Shown: positions 17,209 to 26,860 of the stretch, piece by piece
Layout: every line of letters starts with the position of its first letter
Position numbering within the stretch: the first letter of the stretch is position 1
Assembly (NCBI GenBank): GCA_027490985.1
Contig: JAIXXC010000321.1
Location: 1 to 46,057 of the forward strand
Origin: Verrucomicrobiales bacterium
GTDB lineage: Bacteria; Verrucomicrobiota; Verrucomicrobiia; Limisphaerales; UBA9464
DNA: 46,057 bases
Reading direction: 5' to 3'
Made by a program: the position numbers and the translations under genes
Notes under the pieces: model-generated
The model's database searches: none
Seen by the model: the letters and a program-made list of their open reading frames with translations, nothing else
Told to the model about the DNA's origin: nothing

Positions 17209-20200
17209 ATGAACCCCCTCCGTAAACTGCTGCCCTTCATGGTCGCCGCCGCCCCGTTGGCCGCGGCCATTGAAGAACTGCGTCCGAAAAGCGGCCTCGA
17301 TCCGTTGCCTCATCAGCAAACGCCGCATCCGATGCCCAACTACCTGGCCGGTCAGCGCTGGGGCACCGAGGGCGAGAAGATCACCCGGATGCAGGAACCG
17401 CTGCCGCCCGCCAAATCGGCCGAACGCATCGTCCTGCGGCAGGGATTCCAGGCCGACCTCTGGGCGGCCGACCCCCAGATCCTCAAGCCGATCAGCATGA
17501 CCTTCGACGAGCGGGGACGGCTCTGGATCGCCGAGACGGTCGACTACCCGAACGAACTCCAGAAAGCCGGCGAGGGGCGTGACCGGATCAAGATCTGCGA
17601 AGACACCAACGGCGATGGCAAGGCCGACAAGTTCACGGTCTTCGCCGACAAGCTCTCCATCCCCACGGGCCTGTGCCGGGCCAACGGGGGCCTGATTGTG
17701 ATCGAGGGCGGTCAGACCCTGTTCCTGCGCGATACCGACGGCGATGACCGCGCCGACGAACGCAAGGTGCTCTTCAAGGGCTGGAACATGGGCGACACCC
17801 ATGCCACGGCGAGCAACATCCGCCTCGGCCACGACAACTGGGTCTGGGGCGTGGTGGGCTACAGCGGTTTCGACGGTGAGGTCGGCGGCAAGCGCGTGAA
17901 ATTCGGCATGGGCGTCTTCCGCTTCAAACCCGACGGCTCGGCCCTCGAGTTCGTCCGTTCGAGCAACAACAACACCTGGGGCCTCGGCCTGTCCGAAGAC
18001 GGGCTCGTCTTCGGTTCCACGGCCAACGGCAATGCCGCGTGGTACATGCCCATCCCCAATCGGTACTACGAGGCGGTCTCGGGATGGTCGGCCGCGCGCA
18101 TGGAGTCCATCGCCGACAACCAGCTGTATCACCCCATCGCCCAGAACGTCCGGCAGGTGGACTGGCACGGCAAGTACACCGCGGGCGCCGGATCGGCCCT
18201 CTACACCGCCCGGAGCTTCCCCAAGGACTACTGGAACCGGGTCTCCTTCGTGACCGAGCCCACCGGTCACCTCATCGGTCAGTTCCGCTTCGAGGGTTCC
18301 GGGGCCGACTTCAAGGCCACCAACGAGAAGAACTTCCTGGCCAGCGACGATGAATGGTTCTCCCCCATCATGGCCGAGGTGGGCCCCGACGGCGCCCTGT
18401 GGGTGCTCGACTGGTACAACTTCATCATCCAGCACAACCCGGTGCCCAACGGATTCCAGAACGGCAAGGGCAACGCCTACGAGACCCCCTTGCGCGACAA
18501 GACCCACGGGCGCATCTACCGGGTCACCCACCGCGAAGGCCGGCCCGCGCCCAAGGTCGACCTGTCGGGCAACGACAAGGGTCGATGGTTGGAAGCGCTG
18601 GCATCGCCGGTCATGGACGTGCGACTTCAGGCTCAACGCCGACTGGTCGAGGCTCAGGACCGCACGGTGGTGCCGGACCTGGTCCGCTTGGCGACCGACG
18701 CCTCCGCTGACGAGCTGAACCTCAACCCGCGGGCACTGCATGCCCTGTGGACCCTGCACGGCCTCGGGGCCTCCGAAGCCGCGCCGAAATCGGCCCTGCG
18801 CCACGCCTCGGCGGCGGTGCGCCGCGCCGCGGTGATGACCCTGCCCGCCGAGGGCTGGACCACCGACGACTGGCGGCAGTTGCTGGTGACCGACGCCGAC
18901 GCCCAGGTCCGCTTGGCCGCCCTGCTGGCCATCGCCGATCGGGGCAACCCCGCCTCGATCCTCCCGCTGGTCGAAGCCTTCCAGAACCCGCGGAACACCA
19001 GCGACCCCTGGTTGAAGGACGGCTTCATCGCGGCGGCCGCCCATCATGATCACGCCTTCCTGACCTCCTGCCTGTCCACGGCGCCGTCATCGCCCGGGGC
19101 CATCGAGGTGATGCGCGCCGTCGCCCGTCATCATGCGGCCCACGAGGCGAACGCCTTGAAATTGACCCTGGCCGCCGCCGGAGCGCCGCCCGCGGTCGCC
19201 AGCGCGATCCTTGAAGGAATGACCGCCGGATGGCCCGCCCAACGCGTCCCCGCCTTCACGCCGGACACGGTGGCCCGGTTCCAGGCCGCGATCACGAAGG
19301 CGCCGGACGCCGGAAAGGTGGCCCTGGTCCAACTCGCCACGCAGTGGGGACGGAACGACCTCGTGGCGGGCCAGATCCCGATCATCGCGCAGCGCTTGAT
19401 CGAAGCGGTGTCTTCGGCCACCGCCACCGATTCCGACCGGATCGACTCGGCCCGCCGCCTGATCGCCGTCCAGGATTCACCGGCCTCCGTCGCCGCGATC
19501 CTGGGACAGATCCGCATCCTGACCACCCCGAGCCTCGCCAATGGCCTGATCGGCACCCTCGGCGCCTCGCGGATCCCGGAGACCGCCACGGCGGTCGTGG
19601 GCCGTTGGGCGGAGTTCTCGCCGGCCATGCGCCGCAGCGCCTCCGCCCTGTTGCTGCGCCGCAAGGACTGGGCCCTGGCACTCCTGGGCGCGGTCGAGTC
19701 GGGCACTCTGGTGGCCGGGGATCTCAGCCGCGACCACTGGAGCCAGCTGACCGGCCACTCCGACGGGTCGGTGTCGGCCAAGGCCCGTTCGCTGCAGAAA
19801 TCCAGCGCGCCCAAGTCCTCGGCCGCCATGCAGGCCCTGATCACCCAACTGCAACCGGTGGCCCAGAAGACCGGGAAGGCCGACCACGGCCGGGAGGTGT
19901 TCGAGAAGAATTGCGGCGCCTGCCACGCGATGGAGGGCAAGGGCGGCCGCATCGGGCCTGAATTGACCGGCATCGGAGCCCGCCCGAAAGCGGAGATCCT
20001 GACCGAGATCCTCGACCCGAACCGTTCGGTCGAGGCCAACTACAAGCTGTGGACGGTCACGCAGAAGGATGGCGAGAGCCTCTCCGGGCGCCTCGACGCC
20101 GAGACGGCCACCTCGGTGGAGATCCTGGACACCACCGGCACCAAGCATGTGATCCAGCGCAGCACCATCGCCAAGCTGGAGTCGTCGGGACAGTCCATCA

Positions 20201-20283
20201 TGCCGGGCGGATTCGAGCAGTTGCCGGCCCAGGACCTGACCGACCTGCTGGAGTACCTGGCCGCGACCGGCGCGAAGCATTGA
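17209..20283 (+). CDS. PVC-type heme-binding CxxCH protein (membrane-bound dehydrogenase domain + HEAT-like + cytochrome c)
   Basis: SMTFDERGRLWIAETVDYPNE; DTNGDGKADKFTVFAD; EVGPDGALWVLDWYNFIIQHN; C-terminal REVFEKNCGACHAMEGKGGRIGPELTGIG. Confidence 0.93.
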   Translation: MNPLRKLLPFMVAAAPLAAAIEELRPKSGLDPLPHQQTPHPMPNYLAGQRWGTEGEKITRMQEPLPPAKSAERIVLRQGFQADLWAADPQILKPISMTFDERGRLWIAETVDYPNELQKAGEGRDRIKICEDTNGDGKADKFTVFADKLSIPTGLCRANGGLIVIEGGQTLFLRDTDGDDRADERKVLFKGWNMGDTHATASNIRLGHDNWVWGVVGYSGFDGEVGGKRVKFGMGVFRFKPDGSALEFVRSSNNNTWGLGLSEDGLVFGSTANGNAAWYMPIPNRYYEAVSGWSAARMESIADNQLYHPIAQNVRQVDWHGKYTAGAGSALYTARSFPKDYWNRVSFVTEPTGHLIGQFRFEGSGADFKATNEKNFLASDDEWFSPIMAEVGPDGALWVLDWYNFIIQHNPVPNGFQNGKGNAYETPLRDKTHGRIYRVTHREGRPAPKVDLSGNDKGRWLEALASPVMDVRLQAQRRLVEAQDRTVVPDLVRLATDASADELNLNPRALHALWTLHGLGASEAAPKSALRHASAAVRRAAVMTLPAEGWTTDDWRQLLVTDADAQVRLAALLAIADRGNPASILPLVEAFQNPRNTSDPWLKDGFIAAAAHHDHAFLTSCLSTAPSSPGAIEVMRAVARHHAAHEANALKLTLAAAGAPPAVASAILEGMTAGWPAQRVPAFTPDTVARFQAAITKAPDAGKVALVQLATQWGRNDLVAGQIPIIAQRLIEAVSSATATDSDRIDSARRLIAVQDSPASVAAILGQIRILTTPSLANGLIGTLGASRIPETATAVVGRWAEFSPAMRRSASALLLRRKDWALALLGAVESGTLVAGDLSRDHWSQLTGHSDGSVSAKARSLQKSSAPKSSAAMQALITQLQPVAQKTGKADHGREVFEKNCGACHAMEGKGGRIGPELTGIGARPKAEILTEILDPNRSVEANYKLWTVTQKDGESLSGRLDAETATSVEILDTTGTKHVIQRSTIAKLESSGQSIMPGGFEQLPAQDLTDLLEYLAATGAKH

Positions 20284-20400
20284 TCGACCGGCCGGGGTGG
20301 CGGTCCGGGTTTTCCTCCCGACCGCCGCCCTGAGCAGCCGCCCCAAGCCGCCCCAAGCCGCCGACACCCTGAAACCCTCTCGGCGGAGCAGGCTTCGATA

Positions 20401-20445
20401 AAAACAACAACGGCTCCCGGGTTGCGGGAGCCGTTGTTCGTTTTG
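20401..20445. terminator. Bidirectional rho-independent terminator between convergent genes
   Basis: 14-bp perfect stem AACAACGGCTCCCG (20406-20419) / CGGGAGCCGTTGTT (20425-20438), 5-nt loop, flanked by AAAAA upstream (T-run on - strand) and TTTT downstream. Confidence 0.93.
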
Positions 20446-20537
20446 GGCCCAAATTCAGACCCAAAGGGGCTTGGGACCGACGGTCACCTGAAGTCGCTGG
20501 GGTTCCTCGGGTCGGAACGACCCCGGAACTCCAAACC

Positions 20538-20807
20538 TCACTTCGCGGCGGCTTCGGGCTTCTTCCAGGTGCGACGCGGGGCCTTGGTCACCAGACCGGC
20601 CTTCAGCGCCTTCACCGAGACGCGCAGATAGCGCACCTCTCCGGAGGGCATGATCGCCTTCACGCGCTGCAGGTTCGGGTAGAACTTGCGCTTGGTGATC
20701 GCGGTGACGTGCGTACCGATACCACCCTTTTTCTTGGCCTTACCCGAGCGCCAGATGTGATTGCCTTTCACCGGGCGGCGACCCGTCAGCGGACAAATGC
20801 GTGCCAT
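20538..20807 (-). CDS. rpmB: 50S ribosomal protein L28 (bL28)
   Basis: MARICPLTGRRPVKGNHIWRSGKAKKKGGIGTHVTAITKRKFYPNLQRVKAIMPSGEVRYLRVSVKALKAGLV. Confidence 0.97.
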   Translation of the reverse strand: MARICPLTGRRPVKGNHIWRSGKAKKKGGIGTHVTAITKRKFYPNLQRVKAIMPSGEVRYLRVSVKALKAGLVTKAPRRTWKKPEAAAK

Positions 20808-21011
20808 AATCGAAGCTTTCTTAAGTTAAAGGAACGGATGACCTACCAGCCCGGGGAGCCTCGGTGCAAGCAGCATTTTCGGATACCGGACCTTCGAGCC
20901 TCCGTCACCTCTCCGATTCAACCCACTTCCGAGCCCGAATGACGGGGTCGCAAACGCAGTCCGGGCCAACTTGCAAGCGACAGATCGGGCCTCGAAGTCT
21001 ACGATCCCAGC

Positions 21012-22037
21012 ATGCGGATCACCCTGCGGTTCATCGGAGTTCTCGGCCTGGCGCTGGGGTCGGGACTCAGAGGCGACGCACCGGCTTCATCGCCGCCGCT
21101 TCCGGAATTGATCGGCATCCTGCGCACGAACCTCGATCTGGGATCGGTGGAGTTCGAGACCCGGGCTTCCGAGGCCCTGATCGAGCGGTTCGGAGTCCGC
21201 AGGATCGCGGGAACCCCCTCACCTGCGACCCCCGCCTCCCCCGCGACGGATCTCATCGCCCGCCGGGAACGCCTCGACGGCGGCATTCTCTATCTGCGCC
21301 CGGGTCGGGTGGACGCCGGTCTGCCTGCGGCACTGCGGAGTGCGCTGACCGACAGCGCCTGGACCACCCACGCCTCGGGACTGATCCTCGACCTGCGCTT
21401 CGCCCCGGGAGACTCCCTGCCGGCCGCCGGCGACTCGGCGGCCCTCTTTTCAGAGCGCACCGAATCGATCCTCCAGTGGGGCAGCGGCTCGGCCTCGGGC
21501 TCGGGTTCCCAGCGCCTGTGGCGTCTGCCCGTGGCCGTCCTGATCAATGGTCGCACGTCGGGGGCGGCGGAGGCGCTGGCGGCCGCCCTGCGCCAGGAGA
21601 CCGGAAGCGCCCTGGTCGGCCAACCGACCGCAGGAACGCATGGGGTGTTTCGCGATATCGCCCTGAACGACGGCACCCGCCTTCAGATCCCCGTGGGGCG
21701 CATCCGCCTGGGCGATGGTTCCGTGCTGGCCGAAGGACCCGTGACTCCCGACATCCGGATCCCGGTCGCGGAAACGAGTGAACGGGGGTTCGTGGAGAAC
21801 CCCACCGCCACCCTCAAGCCCCCCGGCGTCGGTGGCACCCTCGGCAGCCCGACCGCGCCGCGGCGCAAATTGACCGAGGCCGACTTGGTCCGGGCCCAGC
21901 GGAATGAACCGACCGACGCGGACAGCGAAACCAACGCGCCACCCAAGAACCGGGTGACCGTCCGGCTGGCAGACCCGGTCTTGGCCCGCGCCGCCGATCT
22001 GGTGCGGGGTTTGGCCGCCTTCCAGAAAGCGCACTGA
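21012..22037 (+). CDS. S41-like (C-terminal processing) peptidase
   Basis: SGLILDLRFAPG; WRLPVAVLINGRTSGAAEALAAALRQETGSALVGQPTAGTHGVF; DGTRLQIPVGRIRLGDGSVLAEGPVTPDIRIPV. Confidence 0.8.
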   Translation: MRITLRFIGVLGLALGSGLRGDAPASSPPLPELIGILRTNLDLGSVEFETRASEALIERFGVRRIAGTPSPATPASPATDLIARRERLDGGILYLRPGRVDAGLPAALRSALTDSAWTTHASGLILDLRFAPGDSLPAAGDSAALFSERTESILQWGSGSASGSGSQRLWRLPVAVLINGRTSGAAEALAAALRQETGSALVGQPTAGTHGVFRDIALNDGTRLQIPVGRIRLGDGSVLAEGPVTPDIRIPVAETSERGFVENPTATLKPPGVGGTLGSPTAPRRKLTEADLVRAQRNEPTDADSETNAPPKNRVTVRLADPVLARAADLVRGLAAFQKAH

Positions 22038-22049
22038 AACCGGCCGCCC

Positions 22050-23312
22050 TCAGGATCGGGCCGGCAGGAAACGCCAGCGTCGGGCCTTCAGCTCGAATCG
22101 AGGCAGGGAACCGGCCGGCACCGCGGTGACGTCGATGCGCAACGACAGCGCCTCGTGCAGACGCTCGGCCAGATCGCGGCAGGTCGCCTCCGCGGCTTCG
22201 GCCTCGAGGGACACCGCGGCCAGGTCACCCGTCTGATCCACGGTCACCCGGTATTCTCCCACCGCGTCGATCGACCGGACCACCGCTTCGACCGCCGCGG
22301 GATAAAGATTCACCCCACGGACGACCACCATGTCGTCGACCCGGCCCAGAATCCCGCCCTCGAAGACCCTCTGACCCCGCCATCGCCGCGGGCAGACCCA
22401 GTCGCCGGTGCGGTAGCGGATGAGCGGTGAACCCACCCGCTGGAGCGTGGTGAGCACCAATTCGCCGCGTGTGCCTTCGGGGACCGGCTCCAGCGTCCGG
22501 GGATCCACGATCTCGGCCAGGAATTGCGACTCGAGCAGCACCAGGCTTCCCGGCAATTCCGCCGATTCGTAGGTGACCGGACCGGTTTCGGTCATGCCGT
22601 GATGATCGAAGACGCGGGCCCCGGGCCAGGCGGCCTCAATGCGCGCCCGGACCGTCGGCTGACTGCCCCCGGGCTCACCGGCCACGATGATCCGCCGCAC
22701 CCGGGAACGCCGCAGATCCACGCCTTCGACCCGGGCCGTCTCGGCCAGATGCAACGCGTAGGTCGGTGTGCAACACAGGACCGTGAACCCCTGCTCCAGC
22801 AACACGCGGAGGCGGAGAACCGAACTCATCCCACCGCCCGAAACGGAGAGCACTCCCAGTCGCTGAGCCGCCTCGAAGGCCAGCCAGAAACCGAGAAACG
22901 GCCCGAAACTGAAGGGGAAAAAAGCCCGATCTCCCGGACCCACCCCCGCCTGCCTCAGCACCTCGGCCCACCCCTCGGTCATGGCCGACCAACTCTCCGG
23001 GGTGTCCAACCACCGCATCGGTGCCCCGTGGGTGCCACTGGTCTGATGACAGCGCGTGTAGGCGCCCACCGGGAAGGTCAGATTGGAACCGTAAGGCGGA
23101 AAGGCGGCCTGATCGGCCACCAACTCGGCCTTGGTGGTCAGCGGAAACCGCGTGCGAAAGTCGTCGAGCGACGACGGCAACGAAGAACAGCCCACCGAGG
23201 CGTACTTGCGGGCGTAAAAGGCGTTGGTGGGCAGGACCCGTTCCAACAGGGCACGGACCGCATCCAGCGCCCGCGGCGCCGAGCCCTCTGCCTGCTGTCC
23301 GGTATCGCTCAC
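22050..23312 (-). CDS. phenylacetate-CoA ligase-like (PaaK family) adenylate-forming enzyme
   Basis: NAFYARKYASVG; FPLTTKAELVADQAAFPPYGSNL; TSGTHGAPMRWLDT; HHGMTETGPVTYE; YRTGDWV; GRVDDMVVVRGVNLYPAAVEAVV. Confidence 0.92.
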   Translation of the reverse strand: MSDTGQQAEGSAPRALDAVRALLERVLPTNAFYARKYASVGCSSLPSSLDDFRTRFPLTTKAELVADQAAFPPYGSNLTFPVGAYTRCHQTSGTHGAPMRWLDTPESWSAMTEGWAEVLRQAGVGPGDRAFFPFSFGPFLGFWLAFEAAQRLGVLSVSGGGMSSVLRLRVLLEQGFTVLCCTPTYALHLAETARVEGVDLRRSRVRRIIVAGEPGGSQPTVRARIEAAWPGARVFDHHGMTETGPVTYESAELPGSLVLLESQFLAEIVDPRTLEPVPEGTRGELVLTTLQRVGSPLIRYRTGDWVCPRRWRGQRVFEGGILGRVDDMVVVRGVNLYPAAVEAVVRSIDAVGEYRVTVDQTGDLAAVSLEAEAAEATCRDLAERLHEALSLRIDVTAVPAGSLPRFELKARRWRFLPARS

Positions 23313-23341
23313 ACGCGGGAGTTCTCAGGCACGAGGACCCC

Positions 23342-23953
23342 TCAGTGGGCGTTGGTGCCGCCGGCCGCGGGAGCCACCGGAGCCACCACGCCCGCCGCCG
23401 GCTTGGCCGGGCCGCCCGTGTTCGACGGGGCGTACTTGGCGACCATGAAGGCGCCCGTCGCCGCCAGCACGCAGCCGAGGAGGAACGGCAGCGGCAGCGC
23501 CTTGAGACCGCCCTGCGGCGGGTGCAGGAGCATCGCCACCAGGGTGTTGATGACCGGGGCACCGCCGAAGACGATGGGCATCACCGCGGCGGCGGCCGCA
23601 CCCTTGTAGATCGGCGAGGCGGCCCCCAGAGCCAGCACCAGCGTGAACGCCCCCACGGCCCCCGCGGCCCCGGCGATCAGACTCCACTGGATGCCCATCG
23701 GCGTGAGGCTCCAGTCGGAGCCGCGCACCTTCAGGAGGATCGCCGACGCCACACCGATGATGGCATAGGCGATGCAGACGAAGAGGAAGGCCTTCAGCCC
23801 GGCGTGCGGGGTCTCCGGCCCCATGGGCATGTAACCGCGGCCCTTGTGGAGGATCACCCCGTACACCCCCCAGGACAGCACTGTCAAGAGAGCGAAGATC
23901 AACCATGTGTTGCCGGGACCAGCCGCCGCAGGAGCAGGATTCATTGTGGGCAC
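23342..23953 (-). CDS. DMT/EamA-like integral membrane protein
   Basis: Multiple hydrophobic helices (WLIFALLTVLSWGVYGVILHKG, AFLFVCIAYAIIGVASAILL, LIAGAAGAVGAFTLVLAL...); Ala/Pro-rich tail. Confidence 0.7.
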   Translation of the reverse strand: MPTMNPAPAAAGPGNTWLIFALLTVLSWGVYGVILHKGRGYMPMGPETPHAGLKAFLFVCIAYAIIGVASAILLKVRGSDWSLTPMGIQWSLIAGAAGAVGAFTLVLALGAASPIYKGAAAAAVMPIVFGGAPVINTLVAMLLHPPQGGLKALPLPFLLGCVLAATGAFMVAKYAPSNTGGPAKPAAGVVAPVAPAAGGTNAH

Positions 23954-24040
23954 AGGCTACGGTCGGCCGCATCAAACAGCAACAGGGGAGGCATCCGACA
24001 GGTGACACGGAGCCACTTCTCCGACCACCATCGCGGCCCG

Positions 24041-24919
24041 ATGCAAGAATTGATCTCCAAGGCGGCGGCCTTGTTGGAAGCCCTGCCCTACATCCAACGG
24101 TTCTCCGGCCAGACCTTCGTCGTGAAGTACGGTGGCAGTTTCATGGACTCGCCCGACCCGGCCGTCCGCAATGGCGTCGCCCGCGACATCGTGTTCCTGG
24201 AGGCGGTGGAGATCAACCCGGTGGTGGTCCACGGAGGCGGCAAGGCCATCACCCGGGCCATGGAATCCGCGGGCTTGAAGGCCCAGTTCATCCAGGGGCA
24301 ACGGGTCACCGACGCGGCGACGGTCGGCGTGGTGGACCAGGTCTTGTCCCGCGAAATCAACCCCGAGGTGGTGAAGACCATCCAATCGCTCGGGGGTGTC
24401 GCCCGCGGGTTTGCCGGCACCGACATCTTCACCTGCAAGAAACTCTGGCTTCAGGATGCCGCCGGCAACCCGGTCGACATCGGCTACGTGGGCGAGGTGA
24501 CGGCCGTGAACACCGAGCCCTTGATGGACTGCATTCGTCAGGGAATCACCCCGGTCATCAGCCCCACGGCCCGAGGCGAAGACGGGCACGTGTACAACTG
24601 CAATGCCGATGTGGCCGCGGCCATGGCGGCCATCGCGCTGAAGGCCCGGCGTCTGGTCTTCATGTCCGACGTCCCCGGCCTGATGCGCGACCCGAAGGAT
24701 CCCGCGACCGTCATCTCGCACCTGTCGGTGTCGGAGGTGCCGGGTCTCAAGGCCACCGGCGTGGTGGACAAGGGCATGATCCCCAAGGTGGACAGTGCCG
24801 TCTCGGCGCTGAAATCCGGCGTCGACAAGGTCTCCTTCGTGGACGGCCGTGTACCCCATTCGGTGCTGCTGGAGATCTTCACCGACGACGGCGTGGGCAC
24901 CGAAGTGGTGCTTCAGTGA
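24041..24919 (+). CDS. argB: acetylglutamate kinase
   Basis: Start within the long 23021 ORF: MQELISKAAALLEALPYIQRFSGQTFVVKYGGSFM; VVVHGGGKAITRAM; QRVTDAATVGVV; MSDVPGLMRDPKDP; GMIPKVDSAVSAL. Confidence 0.96.
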   Translation: MQELISKAAALLEALPYIQRFSGQTFVVKYGGSFMDSPDPAVRNGVARDIVFLEAVEINPVVVHGGGKAITRAMESAGLKAQFIQGQRVTDAATVGVVDQVLSREINPEVVKTIQSLGGVARGFAGTDIFTCKKLWLQDAAGNPVDIGYVGEVTAVNTEPLMDCIRQGITPVISPTARGEDGHVYNCNADVAAAMAAIALKARRLVFMSDVPGLMRDPKDPATVISHLSVSEVPGLKATGVVDKGMIPKVDSAVSALKSGVDKVSFVDGRVPHSVLLEIFTDDGVGTEVVLQ

Positions 24920-24937
24920 CGGGCCGCCCCGGCCTCG

Positions 24938-26245
24938 TCAGACACTGCACGGAGCCAGAATGGCATCGCTCATGCCGTGGATGATCTTTTTGTCGGCCGG
25001 ATTGAGCGTGGCCAAAATGCCTCCCAGCTTCGGGCGCGCCTGATCGCCATCGCCCGACACGAAGTAGTAAGGGCATAGCCGCGCTCGAACCGACTGACGG
25101 GTGACGCTCCCTGTGTCCAAGTCCATGGCCTCGGCCTCCAGCAATCGGGGCTTGTGGTATTGTTGCAGCAGGTAGGGCGATCCGGGCCATGAGCCGAGGG
25201 CCCGATCCACCGCCGCCCCCCATTCGCCCGCGCTCAGATCCGATCCGAGATGGACGCCCCGTGAGCCCCAGGCCTCGGGGCTGAATCCCGAGATCTTCAG
25301 CACCAAGGCCCGTTCCCGCTGGGACAATCCCTTGAGCTGCGACCACTCGGTGATCTCCAGCCCGGGATAGGCGCCATGGGGCGGCAACGGCGTGGGATCC
25401 AGCAACCAACTGCGCGGCACGATCTTCAACAGTCGGAGGTAGAACCCTTCTCCCAGCTCCTGGCGCCAGAACTCCCGCAAGTTGCGGTTCCACAGCAGGG
25501 CGAAGAGCAGCTTCTCCTCAAAAATGGGCCTCGGCGGTGGCGTCAGGCGGATGCGCTTTTCGAGGGCCTTCTGGAACAGCGCGGCCGACCCGCGCACCTG
25601 AGGCAGGTCGAACAACTCGAAGAAGCGGTACACGGCCTCGCCATCGGCCGGGGAGTCGAATTCGCCTCCATGGACTTCGAAGCGATCGGCGCCCAGCCGC
25701 GAGGCCAGCCACGCCATCTCCGGCCGATAGGAACCCGCCTCGTCGGACACCACGATGTGCACTTTCGACGCCGACCCGAAGATCGAGGCGAATCCCTCCT
25801 GCATGCCGGAGGCCCCGCCCACGACGGCGTCCCCCAGAGCCGCGTAGGTCTGGTTGAGCCACTGGGTCAACCCGATGCCGCCCGGCACCGAATCCAACTC
25901 GGAGATGATGAACCCGTCGTCCGTCAACAGCAGGTCGGGACGGATGACCCGGGGCAATTCATTCTTCAAGGCCGCCGCCCGTTGGATCGCCACCAACTCC
26001 GGGGGTTTCCCCTGATCGAGCACCTCGGCCACCCAGGCCGGGGCACGCCCTTCGGCGCTCCAGCGGTACAACTGATTCACCGCCTTGTAGAACTGGTGGA
26101 ATACCCGCCCCAGCGACTCGATCTCCGCGGCCAGCGCCTCCCCCAGCGCCAGCGGCCGCGCCGCCGACTTCCAGCTCATGCCCCCGAAGAGCCCTCCCTC
26201 CGGCATGGCTTGGCGCAACGACTGGGCCCGATCAACAGCGGTCAT
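24938..26245 (-). CDS. hypothetical protein, possibly ATP-grasp-like
   Basis: 435 aa, RPDLLLTDDGFIISELDSVPGGIGLTQWLNQTY; VLKISGFSPEAWGSRGVHLG; PYLLQQYHKPRLLEAEAMDLDTG; overall pattern suggests ATP-grasp-type ligase; family not firmly assigned. Confidence 0.7.
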   Translation of the reverse strand: MTAVDRAQSLRQAMPEGGLFGGMSWKSAARPLALGEALAAEIESLGRVFHQFYKAVNQLYRWSAEGRAPAWVAEVLDQGKPPELVAIQRAAALKNELPRVIRPDLLLTDDGFIISELDSVPGGIGLTQWLNQTYAALGDAVVGGASGMQEGFASIFGSASKVHIVVSDEAGSYRPEMAWLASRLGADRFEVHGGEFDSPADGEAVYRFFELFDLPQVRGSAALFQKALEKRIRLTPPPRPIFEEKLLFALLWNRNLREFWRQELGEGFYLRLLKIVPRSWLLDPTPLPPHGAYPGLEITEWSQLKGLSQRERALVLKISGFSPEAWGSRGVHLGSDLSAGEWGAAVDRALGSWPGSPYLLQQYHKPRLLEAEAMDLDTGSVTRQSVRARLCPYYFVSGDGDQARPKLGGILATLNPADKKIIHGMSDAILAPCSV

Positions 26246-26384
26246 GGGCGCCCACCTTACGAACCCACCGCATCGGCCTCAATCTCATCCACGCTCCAAG
26301 GGAAACCGCGCCTGCTCCCCGGCGCCCCAAACCCGGTCAGCGATCCCGGCCCGGGCTGCTCGTACAGACCCTGCGCCGTCTGAA

Positions 26385-26450
26385 GAGCCTGTCCCTCGAG
26401 GCCCATGCCGAAAGGGACAGGCTCGTTCAGGTGTCGGAAGGGACAGGCTC
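26385..26450. repeat. Short interspersed 12-mer AGGGACAGGCTC: two direct copies and one inverted copy
   Basis: GAGCCTGTCCCT at 26385-26396; AGGGACAGGCTC at 26413-26424 and 26439-26450, with conserved flanks (GGCTC(G/A)TTC). Confidence 0.85.
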
Positions 26451-26557
26451 ATTCCGGAGGGGATCCGACGGCGGCGGACGATTGTTTGCAAAAAGAGGCC
26501 TTGGGCCGGCGAACCCTTGGACAGCCATTGTCTCAACCCAACCCACACACTCATCGC

Positions 26558-26755
26558 ATGAACAGTTCCCGCAACGACCGGAATCAATCCAACACCGCTA
26601 CGGCCGCTTGGCTGCCGCTGGACATGCCGTCGAACTCGGTCCGTCGATCGCCCCGACGCGTCCGCGCATTCCGCCCCTGTGGTCGTGAACGGGCGGCCTG
26701 GTGGTTCGACCAGATGCGTCGGATCGTGGAAACCGGCGCCGACTTCCGGGCCTGA
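26558..26755 (+). CDS. small hypothetical basic protein (65 aa)
   Basis: MNSSRNDRNQSNTATAAWLPLDMPSNSVRRSPRRVRAFRPCGRERAAWWFDQMRRIVETGADFRA; plausible start internal to a longer ORF; not otherwise supported. Confidence 0.45.
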   Translation: MNSSRNDRNQSNTATAAWLPLDMPSNSVRRSPRRVRAFRPCGRERAAWWFDQMRRIVETGADFRA

Positions 26756-26860
26756 GGCGCCGCGTCGCGCCGGTTCGGAATACCGGAGAAGAAAACCCGA
26801 AGGAAAACCCGTTCTTGCCACGCCGCCTTCAAATCGGCAGTTTCACCGCCGCTTGGGAAC

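Noticed and set aside
15231-19053. 648-aa and 622-aa - strand ORFs
   Set aside because: Antisense shadows of the DUF1501 and PVC-cytochrome genes.
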